Under the pieces are notes generated by a model. The model saw only the letters and a list, made by a program, of their open reading frames with translations. It had not been told where the DNA came from and made no database searches. DNA of 7,045 bases, taken from Planctomycetia bacterium. Lineage in GTDB: Bacteria; Planctomycetota; UBA11346. The DNA lies in NCBI GenBank assembly GCA_005801395.1, contig SYDV01000383.1:1-7045 (forward strand), in the 5' to 3' direction. The first letter of the stretch is position 1, and each line of letters starts with the position of its first letter. This document shows, piece after piece, positions 5,326 to 7,045 of this stretch. Both the position numbers and the translations under genes were made by a program.

Positions 5326-6927
5326 ATGGCTAACGACGATCATATCCCAGTAGAAGGCGCTCCAGGCGAGGCAGAAAAATTGCCAGGTTCTCCGTCCACG
5401 CCACAACCACGTCGCAAATCCATTGGCACTGATCCGACGATGCCGATTTTGCTGCGTAAGTCACAGGAGCCAGAAGCGAAAAAAATTGAATCGATCGATG
5501 TAGATTCGGCGGCATACGAAGAATGGACAGGAAACGAACAAACGCTCGTCGGCGTTCCTGCTCCTCATGGCGATAGTGATGGCAGCGATCGTTTACCCAT
5601 CGTGGTTGTGAATGATGATGATTCATCTAATTGGCTAGGAGCGGAAAAAACGGCACTGCCGGCCAGTCGTCCAGTTGCGAATGCAAATGATGATGAGTGG
5701 ACAGGTAATGAAATGACCATGGTCGGTGCTCCAGTGCCGAGTTCGGTTCAGGTGCCTACGACAAATGAAGATGAATGGATGGGCAAAGATGCCACTATTA
5801 TTGGCACGCCGTCACCACAGGTCAAATCAAGTGCAGGACAAAGTGGAATTACGACAGGTGGAGGAAAGAAAACCAAGTCCACCATGGACGATGGTTGGCA
5901 TTTAAAAGGACGCCAAGGACCGTTAACTGGGCAAACGATTGGCGACTACGAAATTGGCGGTATTTTGGGCGAAGGTGGTATGGGCACGGTTTATCGTGCA
6001 AAGCAAATATCTCTGAAACGTCGCGTAGCTGTAAAAGTATTGCCACCGCATTTGGCATCAAACGCGCAAATGCGTCAGCGATTTGAGCAAGAGGCCACGA
6101 CCGCCTCGTTATTAAATTCACCACATGTCGTGCAGGTTTTCGCCGCGGGTTCGCATCATGACATGGTGTATTTCGTGATGGAATTCGTAGAGGGCACCGA
6201 TCTTTCTGAGAAAATCAGTGAGAAAAACGATGCCGGACAATTATTTACGCCCGACGAAGCCACCAATTTTATTATTCAAGCTGCACGTGGTTTAGCTGAA
6301 GCCAATAAACATAATATTGTTCATCGCGACATTAAGCCAGCAAACTTAATGATCACCACCAAGGGCGTGGTGAAGATCGCGGACTTTGGTATTAGTAAAA
6401 TTGCTGGTGAACATGGGTTAACCATGACCGGCACGGCAGTTGGTACTCCGGCGTATTGTTCTCCAGAACAAGGTCGTGGTGATAAAGTCGATGCACGCGC
6501 GGATATTTATTCGTTGGGTGTGGTATTCTATGAATTACTCACAGGGCGAAAACCATTTGATGGAACAACCGCTAACGCGTTAATTTATCAGCATAACTAT
6601 GCTGAACCGACGCTGATTACCGCATTGCGAGCAGAAGTCCCGGATGCTTATCAAGCGGTAGCGCTCAAATGTTTGCAAAAAGATCCAGCCAAACGTTATC
6701 AAGATGCAGCGGAATTAGTTGGTGATCTAGAACGCGTACGTGCCGGTTCAGCGCCAATGACGGCGTTGATGAATGCGTTCGGTACTGGCGCTGATGAAGC
6801 GATGCGTCGACTGGGTATAAAGCAGCGACGTATTTGGCCATACATCACCGCGGCATTAGTGTTGGTTGCGATAATCGCAGGCATTGTGCTGTGGTCGAAT
6901 CAACAACATGCCTATCCCCTTTACTAA
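5326..6927 (+). CDS. PknB-type membrane Ser/Thr protein kinase, C-terminus truncated
   Basis: This Hanks-type kinase transfers phosphate from ATP to Ser/Thr. Residues 1-200 form a polar, low-complexity cytoplasmic tail with a four-copy Trp/Thr repeat (see separate entry). The kinase domain spans about 205-475. It has the glycine loop GEGGMG (215-220), catalytic Lys237 in AVKVL, alphaC Glu256, HRDIKPAN with Asp335, Lys337 and Asn340, DFG at 353-355, activation-loop Thr366, Thr368 and Thr370, GTPAYCSPE (373-381) and Asp393 of subdomain IX. All catalytic residues are present, so it should be active. A juxtamembrane basic segment (KQRR, 499-502) precedes one transmembrane helix (about 503-523). 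PknB-like kinases usually have a substantial extracytoplasmic sensor after this helix; here only 10 residues follow before TAA. A transposase gene begins 25 bases later, so the sensor was probably cut off by IS insertion. Start supported by GGAG. Divergent from the broken kinase-FHA gene. Confidence 0.9.
   Translation: MANDDHIPVEGAPGEAEKLPGSPSTPQPRRKSIGTDPTMPILLRKSQEPEAKKIESIDVDSAAYEEWTGNEQTLVGVPAPHGDSDGSDRLPIVVVNDDDSSNWLGAEKTALPASRPVANANDDEWTGNEMTMVGAPVPSSVQVPTTNEDEWMGKDATIIGTPSPQVKSSAGQSGITTGGGKKTKSTMDDGWHLKGRQGPLTGQTIGDYEIGGILGEGGMGTVYRAKQISLKRRVAVKVLPPHLASNAQMRQRFEQEATTASLLNSPHVVQVFAAGSHHDMVYFVMEFVEGTDLSEKISEKNDAGQLFTPDEATNFIIQAARGLAEANKHNIVHRDIKPANLMITTKGVVKIADFGISKIAGEHGLTMTGTAVGTPAYCSPEQGRGDKVDARADIYSLGVVFYELLTGRKPFDGTTANALIYQHNYAEPTLITALRAEVPDAYQAVALKCLQKDPAKRYQDAAELVGDLERVRAGSAPMTALMNAFGTGADEAMRRLGIKQRRIWPYITAALVLVAIIAGIVLWSNQQHAYPLY
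5518..5817 (+). repeat. Four-copy W-x-G-x-[ED]-x-T protein repeat
   Basis: In the kinase N-terminal tail, Trp67, Trp103, Trp125 and Trp151 are each followed exactly six residues later by Thr73, Thr109, Thr131 and Thr157. Three copies continue as T-hydrophobic-[VI]-G-x-P-x-P (TLVGVPAP, TMVGAPVP, TIIGTPSP); the second copy is degenerate (TALPASRP). Acidic residues precede most Trp residues. Exact Trp-Thr spacing in disordered sequence suggests a linear motif, perhaps a phosphoacceptor bound by an FHA domain. Confidence 0.7.
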
Positions 6928-7045
6928 GGTCATGTTTCGCTAAGCTCCTGCCATGAGCAAAGAAACCGAACTTTGGCAAGACTTCCCTAAAACCCTCCCG
7001 GAGTTCGAGCGGCGTTTCTCGTCGGAATCGGCGTGCCGTTCGTAT
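6928..7045 (+). mobile_element. Left end of an IS1595-like insertion sequence (runs off window)
   Basis: The transposase start at 6953 and a shift to GC-rich codons show that an insertion sequence begins near the kinase stop. The exact left end is not determined; it may lie inside the last kinase codons, between about 6905 and 6930. The terminal inverted repeat and target duplication cannot be confirmed because the right end is outside the window. Confidence 0.6.
6953..7045 (+). CDS. IS1595-family transposase, N-terminal fragment
   Basis: The 31 codons visible begin MSKETELWQDFPKTLPEF and continue with ERRFSSESACRSY, where the frame leaves the window. This matches, from memory, the start of IS1595/ISXO2-type transposases, in which FxxRFxxExACxxYL leads into an N-terminal zinc ribbon with CPxC and then a DDE-type catalytic domain. 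The enzyme cuts and joins the ends of its own element. Codons are much richer in G and C at third positions than in the adjacent kinase (for example CTC CCG GAG TTC GAG CGG), as expected for a recently arrived element. No clear Shine-Dalgarno precedes the ATG. The diagnostic zinc-ribbon cysteines and DDE residues lie beyond the window, so family assignment rests on the N-terminal motif only. Confidence 0.7.
   Translation, partial: MSKETELWQDFPKTLPEFERRFSSESACRSY

Noticed and set aside
6919..6930. CCTTTACTAAGG near the kinase stop considered as the IS terminal inverted repeat.
   Set aside because: It is a weak local symmetry; the IS end can only be defined by comparison with the right end, outside the window.

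Overview
The window comes from a bacterium rich in Hanks-type Ser/Thr kinases that also makes prepilin-like proteins with type II secretion or type IV pilus leader sequences. A tandem pair of such pseudopilins, one of them very long, next to FHA-linked and membrane-anchored kinases is most like the Planctomycetes-Verrucomicrobia-Lentisphaerae group. This placement is an inference from gene style; no marker gene is present and Myxobacteria or other large-genome phyla are not excluded. Codon use is moderately AT-leaning except at the far right end, where GC-rich codons mark the start of a mobile element.

Layout, left to right. (1) Positions 2-448 and 466-2850, minus strand: a two-gene unit of prepilin-like proteins, read right to left. 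The 794-residue protein is upstream; a PulJ-like minor pseudopilin follows 17 bases after its stop and runs off the left edge. (2) Positions 2851-3625: a gene-poor region of about 0.8 kb. It holds a cluster of TTTCAC/GTGAAA motifs, a perfect 21-bp palindrome and one uncertain small ORF (3217-3609, plus strand). (3) Positions 3626-5248, minus strand: a Ser/Thr kinase that keeps only the DFG segment, activation loop and C-lobe, followed by a Thr-motif array, an FHA domain and a possible second FHA-like fold. The N-lobe and a readable HRD catalytic loop are missing. (4) Positions 5123-5325: the broken 5' side of that kinase, where recognisable homology stops next to a palindrome and short direct repeats. 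(5) Positions 5326-6927, plus strand: a divergent PknB-type kinase with all catalytic residues, a four-copy Trp/Thr repeat in its N-terminal tail and one transmembrane helix, ending 10 residues after that helix. (6) Positions 6953-7045, plus strand: the N-terminus of an IS1595-like transposase, so the kinase was probably cut short by an IS insertion.

How the parts may work together: the intact kinase and the FHA-bearing partner both carry arrays of Thr followed by hydrophobic residues and Gly or Ala. FHA domains bind phosphothreonine, so a kinase-FHA module in which these arrays are phosphorylated and then bound is an attractive hypothesis. Both kinase genes look damaged (one lacks its N-lobe, the other its expected extracytoplasmic domain), so the locus appears to be a signalling module remodelled by rearrangement and IS activity. 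No sequence evidence links the kinases to the pseudopilin operon beyond proximity.
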